Assembly: GCA_016285615.1 (NCBI GenBank)
Contig: JAEERB010000127.1
Span: forward strand, 1 to 6,870
Source of the DNA: Bacteroidales bacterium
Lineage (GTDB): Bacteria; Bacteroidota; Bacteroidia; Bacteroidales; WCHB1-69
Direction: 5' to 3'
Length of the DNA stretch: 6,870 nucleotides
The notes below the pieces were generated by a model. That model did not search any database, had not been told where the DNA came from, and was given only the letters and a program-made list of their open reading frames with translations. Below are positions 1 to 6,138 of the stretch, in pieces. The translations under genes were made by a program, and so were the position numbers. Every line of letters begins with the position of its first letter. Position 1 is the first letter of the stretch.

Positions 1-1441
1 AGAACTGGCTAACCATCGACTGTGGGCCGCCCTCGCAGAAGAGCAGCGCAGGATAGGTCTTGGTGCTATCGTAATCGTATGGATAGATGAGCCAGGTGAG
101 CATATCCTTGCCGTCGGCAGTCTTTATCCAATGGGGCTCGGTCTTGCCCATGCGCACCTGCGCGAGCACCTCATCGTTGATGGTGGTCAGCTTGCTGCCT
201 TCGGCCTTATCGTCGTTCAGGTTATAGACAAAAATCTCGGAAGGATACTGCATCGACACTTGGTTGGCATACAGTTTGTCGCCCACCAGCTCGAAGCCGT
301 GCACATCGTGGTAGCCATTCGACAGCTGACGAACGGCCTTCGTCTCACGGTTGAAGCCGAAAATCTCGTAAGTGCCGCGATAGCCGACCACGGCCAGCAG
401 CTCTTTGTCGTCGGCGGTCCAGTTGATGCCGCTCACACTGTAATCAAACTCGGCGGTCAGGTCGGTGCGCTCGCCCGTAGCGAGGTCGGCCACCATCAGG
501 CGCGCCTTGTCGCTCTCGTAGCCGTCGCGCTCCATGCTCTCCCAAGCCACCATCTTGCTGTCGTGGCTAAACACGGGATTCTGGTCGTAGCCCATAATGC
601 CTTCGCTGATGTTGCGGGTGGTGCCTTTTTCGATATCATAAACGAAAATGTCGCTGTTGGTCGAGAGGGCGTAATCCTTACCCGTTTTCTGGCGGCAGGT
701 GTAGGCAATCAACTTGCTGTCGGGGCTGTAGTTGAACTGCTCAATGCCACCCCACGGGCGCATGGGGCACTCAAAGGTGCTGTCGATAAGGGCGGTGGCA
801 TGTTCAATGTCGAGCGTGCCGTCAAGCTTGGCGAGGAAAATCTGCGGGTACTCATCCACCCAATTGTCCCAATGGCGGTACATCAGGTCCTCGTTGATGC
901 GGCCGGTGGTCTTGTCGAGGCCTTCGTACAACTTATTCAGATGCTCGGGGCGTTGCACGGGCTTGGTGGCGATATAGACTATCGACTTGCCATCGGGCGC
1001 GATTTTGAAGCCTTCGATGCCATTCTCGAATGTAGCCAGCACCTTCTCTTTCTTGCTGTTCACATCCATTGAGAGCAGTTCACTGCCACGACAGAACAAC
1101 AGCGTCTGATTGTCGAGCCAAGCGGGATTGAACTCGCTCTTGGCGGTGGTGGTCAGCTGTTCGGCTTTGCCGCCGTTGGTGGGCAACAGGTAAAGTTCGG
1201 CGTTGCCTTTATTCTCGTCCATGTCGTAATAGGTGACCGTGTAGGCCAGCAGTTTGCCGTCGGGCGACACGGCGCTCTCGCCCATCTTGCCCAGCGCCCA
1301 CATCACGTCGGGCGTGAACTGTCCGTTTTTCACTTCAATGGCGGGTTTGCCAATGATTTTTTCGTCTTCTTTCTGTTCCATTTTCTTTGAGCAGGCACTT
1401 ACTAAAGTCAGCAATGCCAATGCGATAATAGTTTTTTTCAT
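1..1441 (-). CDS. dpp5: Dipeptidyl-peptidase 5-like S9 serine peptidase, lipoprotein (3'-truncated by window edge)
   Basis: Secreted or envelope exopeptidase of the prolyl oligopeptidase (S9) family, expected to release dipeptides from the N-termini of oligopeptides for uptake. The 480 visible residues begin with a lipoprotein signal (MKKTIIALALLTLVSAC, lipobox VSAC, Cys17). A beta-propeller region follows, with repeated SPDGK-like blades (SPDGK 59-63, APDGK 148-152, SPDSK 239-243). It closely resembles my recollection of Porphyromonas gingivalis DPP5: TGRINEDLMYRHWDNWV (179-195), ALSTNSDIFVYD (258-269), NISEGIMGYD (277-286), ESMERDGYES (301-310) and the start of the hydrolase domain, CEGGPQSMVSQF (469-480). 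The catalytic Ser, Asp and His of this family lie further C-terminal and are not in the window; whole homologues run to roughly 680-720 residues. The start at 1441 is the only ATG giving a proper signal peptide, and it lies about 33 nt below a good -7 box. It is divergent from the acetyltransferase gene. The family is secure; exact DPP5 specificity is inferred. Confidence 0.93.
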   Translation of the reverse strand, partial: MKKTIIALALLTLVSACSKKMEQKEDEKIIGKPAIEVKNGQFTPDVMWALGKMGESAVSPDGKLLAYTVTYYDMDENKGNAELYLLPTNGGKAEQLTTTAKSEFNPAWLDNQTLLFCRGSELLSMDVNSKKEKVLATFENGIEGFKIAPDGKSIVYIATKPVQRPEHLNKLYEGLDKTTGRINEDLMYRHWDNWVDEYPQIFLAKLDGTLDIEHATALIDSTFECPMRPWGGIEQFNYSPDSKLIAYTCRQKTGKDYALSTNSDIFVYDIEKGTTRNISEGIMGYDQNPVFSHDSKMVAWESMERDGYESDKARLMVADLATGERTDLTAEFDYSVSGINWTADDKELLAVVGYRGTYEIFGFNRETKAVRQLSNGYHDVHGFELVGDKLYANQVSMQYPSEIFVYNLNDDKAEGSKLTTINDEVLAQVRMGKTEPHWIKTADGKDMLTWLIYPYDYDSTKTYPALLFCEGGPQSMVSQF

Positions 1442-1473
1442 ATTTGATTTATATTGATTCCTAAACGAATGTG

Positions 1474-1506
1474 CAAAGGTACACTTTTTGCCATGATAAA
1501 TTGCAA
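1474..1506 (-). promoter_or_regulatory. Bacteroidetes-type promoter for dpp5
   Basis: Read on the minus strand, positions 1481-1474 give TACCTTTG, a perfect match to the Bacteroidetes -7 consensus TAnnTTTG. Positions 1506-1504 give TTG as the -33 element, with a 22-bp spacer. The dpp5 ATG begins 33 nt after the -7 box. The -33 element lies inside a palindrome shared with the opposite promoter. Confidence 0.7.
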
Positions 1507-1510
1507 TTTA
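1497..1510. promoter_or_regulatory. 14-bp perfect palindrome shared by two divergent -33 elements
   Basis: TAAATTGCAATTTA is a perfect inverted repeat centred between 1503 and 1504. Its TTG (1501-1503) is the -33 element of the plus-strand promoter, and its CAA (1504-1506) is the -33 element of the minus-strand promoter. It could be only a by-product of two abutting -33 elements, or a binding site for a dimeric regulator. No protein is known to bind it from this sequence. Confidence 0.6.
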
Positions 1511-1533
1511 ATAAGGTACTTTTCTTACTTTTG
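1501..1533 (+). promoter_or_regulatory. Bacteroidetes-type promoter for the GNAT gene
   Basis: TTG at 1501-1503 (-33), a 22-bp spacer, then TACTTTTG at 1526-1533, which fits the TAnnTTTG -7 consensus. The ATG at 1563 lies 29 nt beyond the -7 box, leaving a leader of about 20-25 nt. This placement supports 1563 as the start codon. Confidence 0.7.
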
Positions 1534-1562
1534 CATCTCATCAACCATACCTGCTTACACTT

Positions 1563-2096
1563 ATGCCCAGCAGTTGTCCAATTTCGTCAGCCTCTACCAC
1601 GCGGACCTTTCGGTTAGCAGAACTTACTGACCTTGAAACCATTATGACGGTCATTGGGGCGGCCAAAAAGACGATGCGCACAGCGGGCAATTTCAACCAA
1701 TGGATTCACGGATATCCTACCGAAAGTGTGATCAGGAACGACATTCAGCTTCGTGGCGGTTATGTTGTGGAAGAAGCGGGCGAGATTGTCGGTTACTTTG
1801 CTTGTCTGCCATCACCAGAGCCCACCTACAGCCACATTTACGAAGGTGCTTGGATCGACGAGCCGCTACCCTATCACGTGGTGCATCGCATTGCCGGCCG
1901 CCCCGACAAGCACGGGCTTTTCAAAACCATGTTAGATTTTTGGTTTTCTATAGATGGCAATATTAGAATTGACACCCATCGTGACAATCAAATCATGCAG
2001 CATAATCTTCTCAAACACGGATTTACCTATTGCGGCATCATCTATCTCGAATCGGGCGACGAGAGGTTGGCATATCAGAAAATCAACAACTTATAA
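1563..2096 (+). CDS. GNAT family N-acetyltransferase
   Basis: A 177-residue protein predicted to transfer an acetyl group from acetyl-CoA to an unknown amine; it has no signal peptide, so it is cytoplasmic. The GNAT fold begins at about residue 15 (TFRLAELTDLETIMTVI), after a Ser/Thr-rich N-terminal stretch. QWIHGYPTESVIRNDI (46-61) and the C-terminal RIDTHRDNQIMQHNLLKHGF (135-154) are characteristic of a GNAT subgroup I associate with Bacteroidales. YCGIIYLESGDERLAYQK (156-173) completes the fold. The acetyl-CoA loop, usually R/Q-x-x-G-x-G/A, reads GRPDKHGLFK (112-121) and so departs from the classic form. An internal ATG at 1644 would delete the first strand and is unlikely to be the start. 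The gene has its own promoter, divergent from dpp5, and ends 12 bp from the convergent DUF2079 gene. The substrate cannot be read from the sequence. Confidence 0.88.
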   Translation: MPSSCPISSASTTRTFRLAELTDLETIMTVIGAAKKTMRTAGNFNQWIHGYPTESVIRNDIQLRGGYVVEEAGEIVGYFACLPSPEPTYSHIYEGAWIDEPLPYHVVHRIAGRPDKHGLFKTMLDFWFSIDGNIRIDTHRDNQIMQHNLLKHGFTYCGIIYLESGDERLAYQKINNL

Positions 2097-2108
2097 AAAC
2101 TGCAATCT

Positions 2109-3566
2109 TTACCGAACCGTTTTCATTAGATAAATATTACCATCCGTATCGACAAGGCGGTAATGCACTGTATCATTGATAATTCTAGCAACCTGGTCCT
2201 CTTCGCCCTCGTAGTAACACCAATGATGGAGCAACATAAGATAATACTCGGCTCCGTAGCCCAGTCCCATCGGGAAAATATAGACACTGTCGCGAGCGGC
2301 CACTTGGGGTGTGAACATGGTAGTGGCACACACCGACGCATCCGCAGGGATTTCTTTGATTATGCGGCGAGCCGCCTTCACATTAAAATCGGGTTGGCGG
2401 TAATGACAGGCATCAAACACGCACAGGTTATCTCTGCGAATGAGGGTCCGAGGTGTATCAGTAGAATAGAGCAGCGTGCCGAAGGTCAGCAACACGGCCA
2501 CCACACCACACCACTGCGCCAGGCGTTTGTGTGGATTTTGGCACAGCACCATCACGACGGCCACAGCCGACACAACAGCCACTTCCACATTATAATGCCA
2601 CGTAATGCCCCAAAAGCCGACATCTCCAGCTAACATCTTCATAGCTACCGGCGGAATTATCATCAGCAGATAATTGGGCTTGACAAACAAAAACAGACCT
2701 CCAGAGAGCAACACGCAGATAAAGAATTCTGTTTTTAGCCCATCTCCTGTGGCATCTGGGGTGAAATTGGTGAAAAAGTCGCGTATGGCCTCCAACGGAT
2801 GGGACAGCACCCACTTAGCCACGCCGCTCATTCCATTGCCCATCCACTCATATCGCCAAAAACCGCGTCCACTTCCAAACGAAGGCATCACCCACATCGT
2901 CACCACCACAAAATAGAGCACACAACCCAAAGTCGTATAACCCAGAACTCTGCGCATCAAGCGATTGTGACGCCAATCCCACAGCAACGCCAACAATACA
3001 AACACAACCCATAACGCCGAGGTTTCCTTAGCAATAGACATGGCGAAAGCCATCAACACCACGCCCCACGGTTGCTCTTTCTTCACAAAATAGAGCAGCC
3101 ACGGCAACATCAAGGCACTGACCACATTCGAGTGATAATCAAAAGCCATGGCATGCCATACGCCAAAGTTCAGGCCAAGCAGCAACATGGCCAACATGGG
3201 AATCACCTCGCTCTCGGTATACAGACGCGCCAATTTGTAGATGCCCCACAGTCCCATGACCAGAGCCAACAGTTGTACAATCAGCAAAGTGTATTCACCG
3301 AAAACATACACCAATGGCGAGAGCAACACCAGATAGAGGTCAAAATGGTCGCCAAATTGATTGCCCGGCTGCCAGAGATAGAAGCTGCAGTCGTTCATCC
3401 TCAGATGTGCATGGTCGTAAAGCGTCTTGGTATATAAACCCAAATCAAGGCCATACGTGCGAAACATCCAATGGTTGACAAACGACAGCAACACATAGAG
3501 CCCTGCAAAACACAACAGCACTCCAACGATAATGGGTACACGGTATCGAGATAAGAATTTTTCCAT
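2109..3566 (-). CDS. DUF2079 family polytopic membrane protein
   Basis: A 485-residue inner-membrane protein with about ten hydrophobic segments between residues 11 and 367, followed by a soluble C-terminal part. The hallmark region YGLDLGLYTKTLYDHAH (38-54) through FGDHFDLYLVLLSPL (71-85) and TLLIVQLLALVMG (93-105) is typical of DUF2079, whose architecture resembles GT-C glycosyltransferases. FDYHSNVVSALMLPW (142-156) and IAKETSALW (178-186) also match the family. The C-terminal IPADASVCATTMFTPQVA (406-423) is the expected outward-facing tail. Biochemical function is not established; a role with lipid-linked sugars is only an analogy. I chose the ATG at 3566 (MEKFLSRYR) rather than the upstream in-frame ATG at 3689. 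The longer version would add 41 basic residues, run through the divergent thioredoxin gene and skip the -7 box at 3575-3582. Its GC content is lower than that of dpp5 or yjgR. Confidence 0.87.
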   Translation of the reverse strand: MEKFLSRYRVPIIVGVLLCFAGLYVLLSFVNHWMFRTYGLDLGLYTKTLYDHAHLRMNDCSFYLWQPGNQFGDHFDLYLVLLSPLVYVFGEYTLLIVQLLALVMGLWGIYKLARLYTESEVIPMLAMLLLGLNFGVWHAMAFDYHSNVVSALMLPWLLYFVKKEQPWGVVLMAFAMSIAKETSALWVVFVLLALLWDWRHNRLMRRVLGYTTLGCVLYFVVVTMWVMPSFGSGRGFWRYEWMGNGMSGVAKWVLSHPLEAIRDFFTNFTPDATGDGLKTEFFICVLLSGGLFLFVKPNYLLMIIPPVAMKMLAGDVGFWGITWHYNVEVAVVSAVAVVMVLCQNPHKRLAQWCGVVAVLLTFGTLLYSTDTPRTLIRRDNLCVFDACHYRQPDFNVKAARRIIKEIPADASVCATTMFTPQVAARDSVYIFPMGLGYGAEYYLMLLHHWCYYEGEEDQVARIINDTVHYRLVDTDGNIYLMKTVR

Positions 3567-3574
3567 ATTGGCCA

Positions 3575-3582
3575 CAAAGATA
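3575..3582 (-). promoter_or_regulatory. -7 box for the DUF2079 gene
   Basis: The minus strand reads TATCTTTG, matching TAnnTTTG, with only 8 nt between the box and the ATG at 3566. No convincing -33 TTTG is seen at the expected distance. If used, the mRNA leader would be only a few nucleotides long. Confidence 0.5.
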
Positions 3583-3606
3583 GTGATTTTTACAAAGAGA
3601 AAAATG

Positions 3607-3614
3607 TATTTTTG
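3607..3614 (+). promoter_or_regulatory. -7 box for the thioredoxin-like gene
   Basis: TATTTTTG matches TAnnTTTG and ends just 4 nt before the ATG at 3619. A transcript from it would start at or next to the start codon. No clear -33 element is present, so this may be a weak or leaderless promoter, or a chance match. Confidence 0.45.
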
Positions 3615-3618
3615 CATT

Positions 3619-4125
3619 ATGAAAAAAATCCTTCTCACCCTTTCCGCTCTCTTCGTCTGCCTCTGCTTGTGGGGCCAAACGCCGCTCAAGAAGGTTTACA
3701 ACGAAGACATCAATCCCAACACGCAGATTGACAACGCCATAACGCAAGCCAAGGCTGAAGGCAAGTTCGTTGTCTGCCAGGTGGGCGGCAATTGGTGCCC
3801 GTGGTGCCTGCTCTTCGCCGACTTCGCCACCCGCGACACGCTGGTCAGCCAGATGATTGCCGACAACTTTGTCTTCATCCATGTCAACTACAACCCGCGC
3901 CAGCACGACGATGCCGTCAAGGCGCAACAGGCCGCCACGATGATGAAACGCCTCGGCAACCCCGCCCGCTTCGGCTTCCCCGTCTTCGTCGTCCTGAACG
4001 AGAAAGGCAAAGTGCTCCACATCCAAGACTCCAGCTTCCTGGAGGAAGGCCGCGGCTACAACCAAGAGAAAGTGCTGCGGTTCTTTAAGAACTGGACACC
4101 CCAAGCGGTGAAAACGGAGAGATGA
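3619..4125 (+). CDS. Exported thioredoxin-fold protein with CPWC motif
   Basis: A 168-residue thioredoxin-family protein with a Sec signal peptide (MKKILLTLSALFVCLCLWG, likely cleaved before Gln20), so it acts in the periplasm or envelope. The redox motif WCPWC gives Cys60 and Cys63. GKFVVCQVGGNWCPWC (49-63) is the usual strand before the active site, and the cis-proline strand is FGFPVFVVLNEKGKVL (118-133, Pro121). It probably reduces or rearranges disulfides, or acts as a partner-specific reductase; no partner is encoded in the window. I chose the ATG at 3619 because it begins the signal peptide. An upstream in-frame ATG at 3532 would add 29 residues overlapping the divergent DUF2079 gene. 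The last codons (KTER and the stop) lie inside a short repeat that continues downstream, so the extreme C-terminus may have been set by repeat turnover. The exact subfamily is uncertain. Confidence 0.88.
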   Translation: MKKILLTLSALFVCLCLWGQTPLKKVYNEDINPNTQIDNAITQAKAEGKFVVCQVGGNWCPWCLLFADFATRDTLVSQMIADNFVFIHVNYNPRQHDDAVKAQQAATMMKRLGNPARFGFPVFVVLNEKGKVLHIQDSSFLEEGRGYNQEKVLRFFKNWTPQAVKTER

Positions 4126-4147
4126 GAGATGAGAACGGAGAGATGAG
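4113..4147 (+). repeat. Short direct repeat spanning the thioredoxin gene stop codon
   Basis: The 14-mer AACGGAGAGATGAG occurs at 4113-4126 and 4134-4147, separated by an extra AGATGAG heptamer that itself echoes the end of the unit. The first copy contains the TGA stop at 4123-4125. This is slippage-type repetition in a gene tail. Confidence 0.85.
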
Positions 4148-4191
4148 AACGAAAATAAATTCAAAATTCAAAGAACAAAGAACAAATTCAA

Positions 4192-4221
4192 TTTATAATT
4201 TATAATTTACAATTTACAATT
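4192..4221 (+). repeat. 7-bp tandem repeat (TTTATAA / TTTACAA)
   Basis: Four consecutive heptamers, TTTATAA twice (4192-4205) and then TTTACAA twice (4206-4219), with a partial fifth (TT). The units fall into two homogeneous pairs, suggesting stepwise duplication. Confidence 0.9.
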
Positions 4222-4292
4222 AATATAACTTCATAACCCAATAATACTTAACTTCTTAGTTCCTTAACTCTTTCTCACTATTCACTCCTCAC

Positions 4293-4324
4293 TTCAACAA
4301 TTCAACAATCCAACAATTCAACAA
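4293..4324 (+). repeat. 8-bp tandem repeat (TTCAACAA)
   Basis: Four consecutive octamers: TTCAACAA at 4293, 4301 and 4317, and one variant, TCCAACAA, at 4309. The array ends 18 nt before the yjgR start codon, so it would lie in or next to the 5' untranslated region. Confidence 0.9.
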
Positions 4325-4342
4325 CCATAAACCCCCACCCCC

Positions 4343-5923
4343 ATGTACGACAAAGACCACGGGCTATACATTGCCCACTGCGCCAACGGAGCGCTCTCTA
4401 TCCAAGGTAAAATGGCCAACCGCCACGGCCTCATCGCTGGCGCCACAGGTACCGGCAAGACCGTCACCCTGCAGGTGATGGCCGAAACGTTCTGCCAGGC
4501 CGGCGTGCCCTGCTTCATGGCCGACATGAAAGGCGACCTCTCAGGCATCAGCCAGACAGGCCAGATGAGCGGCTTTATCGAGAAACGACTGCCCGAGTTC
4601 GGCCTCTCGGCGCCGGAGTTCCAATCGTGCCCCGTGCGCTTCTACGATGTCTTTGGCGAACAGGGACACCCCATCCGCGCCACCGTTTCGCAGATGGGCC
4701 CGCAACTGCTGTCGCGACTGCTCGGCCTGAACGAGACACAGGACGGTGTGCTCAACATCGTCTTCCGCATCGCCGATGAACGCGGCCTGCTGCTGCTCGA
4801 CATGAAAGACCTCCGCTCGATGCTCGACTACGTGTCGAAGCACGCCAAGGAGTACACCACCCAGTACGGCAACATCTCCACCGCCTCTGTAGGCTCCATC
4901 CAGCGCGCCCTGCTGCAACTCGAGAACCAAGGCGCCAACCAATTCTTCGGCGAGCCGTCGTTCGACATCTACGACTTCCTGCAGACCGAAGGCGGCAAAG
5001 GCGTGATGAGCGTGCTGGCAGCCGACAAGCTGATGATGCAGCCCAAGCTCTACAGCACCTTCCTGCTGTGGCTGCTCTCGGAGCTCTACTCCACCCTGCC
5101 CGAAGTGGGCGACCTGGATCTGCCCAAGCTGGTATTCTTCTTCGACGAAGCCCACATGCTCTTCGAGGACACCTCGAAAGCGCTGACCGACAAGATTGAG
5201 CAGGTAATTAGACTGATACGAAGCAAGGGCGTCGGCATCTACTTCATCACGCAGAGCCCCACCGACATCCCCGAGAACATCCTCGGCCAGCTCGGCAACC
5301 GCGTGCAGCACGCCCTGCGCGCCTACACACCCAAGGATCAGAAGGCCGTGAAGACAGCCGCCGACACCTTCCGTCCTAATCCCGACTTCAAAACCGACGA
5401 AGCCATCATGAACCTCGAGACTGGCGAGGCATTGGTCAGCTTCCTCGATGCCAAAGGTGCGCCTAACATTGTAGAGCGCGCCAAGATACTCTTCCCGCTG
5501 TCGCAGATTGGCGCCATCAGCGAAGGCCAGCGCCTCGACATCATCAAGCAGAGCCGCATCTACGGCAAGTACGACACGCCCATCGACCGCGAAAGTGCGT
5601 TCGAGCAACTGCTCAAAGAGAGCGAAGAGGAAGCCTTAGCCACCCAGGAAGAAGCCACTGCACCCGCCACACAAGAGACCAAGGGCGGCAAAACGGCCGC
5701 CAAGAAGGGCATCTTCTCCAAGGTGCTCAAGGCCGTCTTCACCGCGGTTACTGCCACCGTGGCCACGGCCGCAGGCACGGCTGTCAGCAACAAGATTACG
5801 GGCAAGAAGAGCAAATCGTCCACCTCTACCAAAGAGAAGGTAATCAAGAACACCACCTCCGCCGCCACCCGCACCATCACCCGCGAGCTGACGAGAGACA
5901 TCTTGGGCAACCTGATTAAGTAA
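4343..5923 (+). CDS. yjgR: YjgR/DUF853 family HerA-like P-loop ATPase
   Basis: A 526-residue cytoplasmic ATPase of the HerA/FtsK-like helicase group, closely resembling E. coli YjgR along its whole length. The Walker A motif is GATGTGKT (33-40) after MANRHGLI, with [13 protein letters not shown] (58-70) behind it. Other family blocks are [20 protein letters not shown] (108-127), [23 protein letters not shown] (positions 136-158, shown by its ends), and Walker [13 protein letters not shown] (263-274; Asp268, Glu269). [15 protein letters not shown] (296-310) and [20 protein letters not shown] (317-336) carry the likely sensor and arginine residues. The C-terminus from about 445 is a Lys/Ala/Thr-rich tail ending in [10 protein letters not shown], comparable to the E. 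coli tail. The physiological role of YjgR is poorly defined; DNA translocation is inferred from the fold. The start fits the family N-terminus although no ribosome site is visible. A strong terminator follows. Confidence 0.95.
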   Translation: MYDKDHGLYIAHCANGALSIQGKMANRHGLIAGATGTGKTVTLQVMAETFCQAGVPCFMADMKGDLSGISQTGQMSGFIEKRLPEFGLSAPEFQSCPVRFYDVFGEQGHPIRATVSQMGPQLLSRLLGLNETQDGVLNIVFRIADERGLLLLDMKDLRSMLDYVSKHAKEYTTQYGNISTASVGSIQRALLQLENQGANQFFGEPSFDIYDFLQTEGGKGVMSVLAADKLMMQPKLYSTFLLWLLSELYSTLPEVGDLDLPKLVFFFDEAHMLFEDTSKALTDKIEQVIRLIRSKGVGIYFITQSPTDIPENILGQLGNRVQHALRAYTPKDQKAVKTAADTFRPNPDFKTDEAIMNLETGEALVSFLDAKGAPNIVERAKILFPLSQIGAISEGQRLDIIKQSRIYGKYDTPIDRESAFEQLLKESEEEALATQEEATAPATQETKGGKTAAKKGIFSKVLKAVFTAVTATVATAAGTAVSNKITGKKSKSSTSTKEKVIKNTTSAATRTITRELTRDILGNLIK

Positions 5924-5949
5924 CACTACATTTCACTTTTCCATAGCAC

Positions 5950-5983
5950 CACCCGGCAGTGTCGACTGTCGGGTGATTTTTTT
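5950..5983 (+). terminator. Intrinsic terminator after yjgR
   Basis: An 11-bp stem, CACCCGGCAGT (5950-5960) pairing with ACTGTCGGGTG (5965-5975), contains one G-U pair and closes a GTCG tetraloop. It is followed by A and seven T (5977-5983). It begins 26 nt after the yjgR stop codon and separates yjgR from the AT-rich gene downstream. Confidence 0.93.
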
Positions 5984-6032
5984 GCACCCTCTACAAAATT
6001 TAACTAATCGCAAATATTTATTAAATTATTTT

Positions 6033-6052
6033 GCAAAATATATTATTTTTGC
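6033..6052. repeat. Imperfect palindrome over the candidate promoter
   Basis: GCAAAA (6033-6038) is mirrored by TTTTGC (6047-6052) around an eight-base AT-only centre. The same stretch also forms a direct repeat, TTATTTTGCAA at 6026-6036 against TTATTTTTGCAA at 6043-6054, repeated at a 17-bp offset. It may be an operator, or simply AT-rich low complexity. Confidence 0.5.
6044..6051 (+). promoter_or_regulatory. Candidate -7 box upstream of the DUF1016 gene
   Basis: TATTTTTG matches TAnnTTTG. A -33 TTTG at the usual distance is not seen, but the sequence is very AT-rich. A start near 6057 would leave a leader of about 80 nt before the ATG at 6139, long compared with the other genes here. The box overlaps an imperfect palindrome at 6033-6052. 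Confidence 0.45.
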
Positions 6053-6138
6053 AAGGTGAAACAAACTGGCATTTTTATGAATAAAAGATTCTTGATCAAA
6101 GAAAGAATGTACATATAACAAAAAGATACCTGACGACA

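Larger units (their letters stand above)
4126..4342. other. Intergenic gap without genes, rich in short repeats
   Basis: These 217 bp between the thioredoxin-like gene and yjgR hold no credible coding sequence on either strand. Most of it is low-complexity, AT-rich sequence containing the three tandem repeats listed separately. I see no TAnnTTTG box and no hairpin with a T tract here. How yjgR is transcribed is therefore not obvious; read-through from the thioredoxin gene is possible. The last bases before the ATG are CCCCCACCCCC (4332-4342), the opposite of a Shine-Dalgarno sequence. Confidence 0.8.

Noticed and set aside
131..1072. 313-codon open frame on the plus strand
   Set aside because: It lies antisense to the dpp5 reading frame, which is continuous and matches a known family. 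The His/Ala/Val-rich translation resembles no family and is typical of the complement of GC-rich codons.
2097..2108. Possible bidirectional terminator between the convergent GNAT and DUF2079 genes
   Set aside because: The 12-bp gap and its flanks show no convincing stem-loop with a T tract in either direction.
2163..2633. 156-codon plus-strand open frame
   Set aside because: Antisense to the DUF2079 gene; His-rich translation without family resemblance.
3532..3618. 29-residue N-terminal extension of the thioredoxin-like protein
   Set aside because: It would bury the signal peptide internally and overlap the DUF2079 coding region; MKKILL at 3619 is the natural signal start.
3567..3689. 41-residue N-terminal extension of the DUF2079 protein
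   Set aside because: It overlaps the divergent thioredoxin-like gene, lies upstream of a good -7 box, and the extension is basic and unlike the family N-terminus.
3445..4164. 239-codon open frame on the minus strand
   Set aside because: It runs antisense through the thioredoxin-like gene and out of frame into the start of the DUF2079 gene; it has no recognisable domain.
4192..4324. CRISPR-like array
   Set aside because: The repeats are 7-8 bp, directly contiguous and without spacers, so they are simple tandem repeats.
4541..5608. 355-codon open frame on the minus strand
   Set aside because: Antisense to yjgR, whose plus-strand protein carries all expected motifs. The minus translation is a Glu/Val/Gly/Leu-rich artefact with no recognisable domain.
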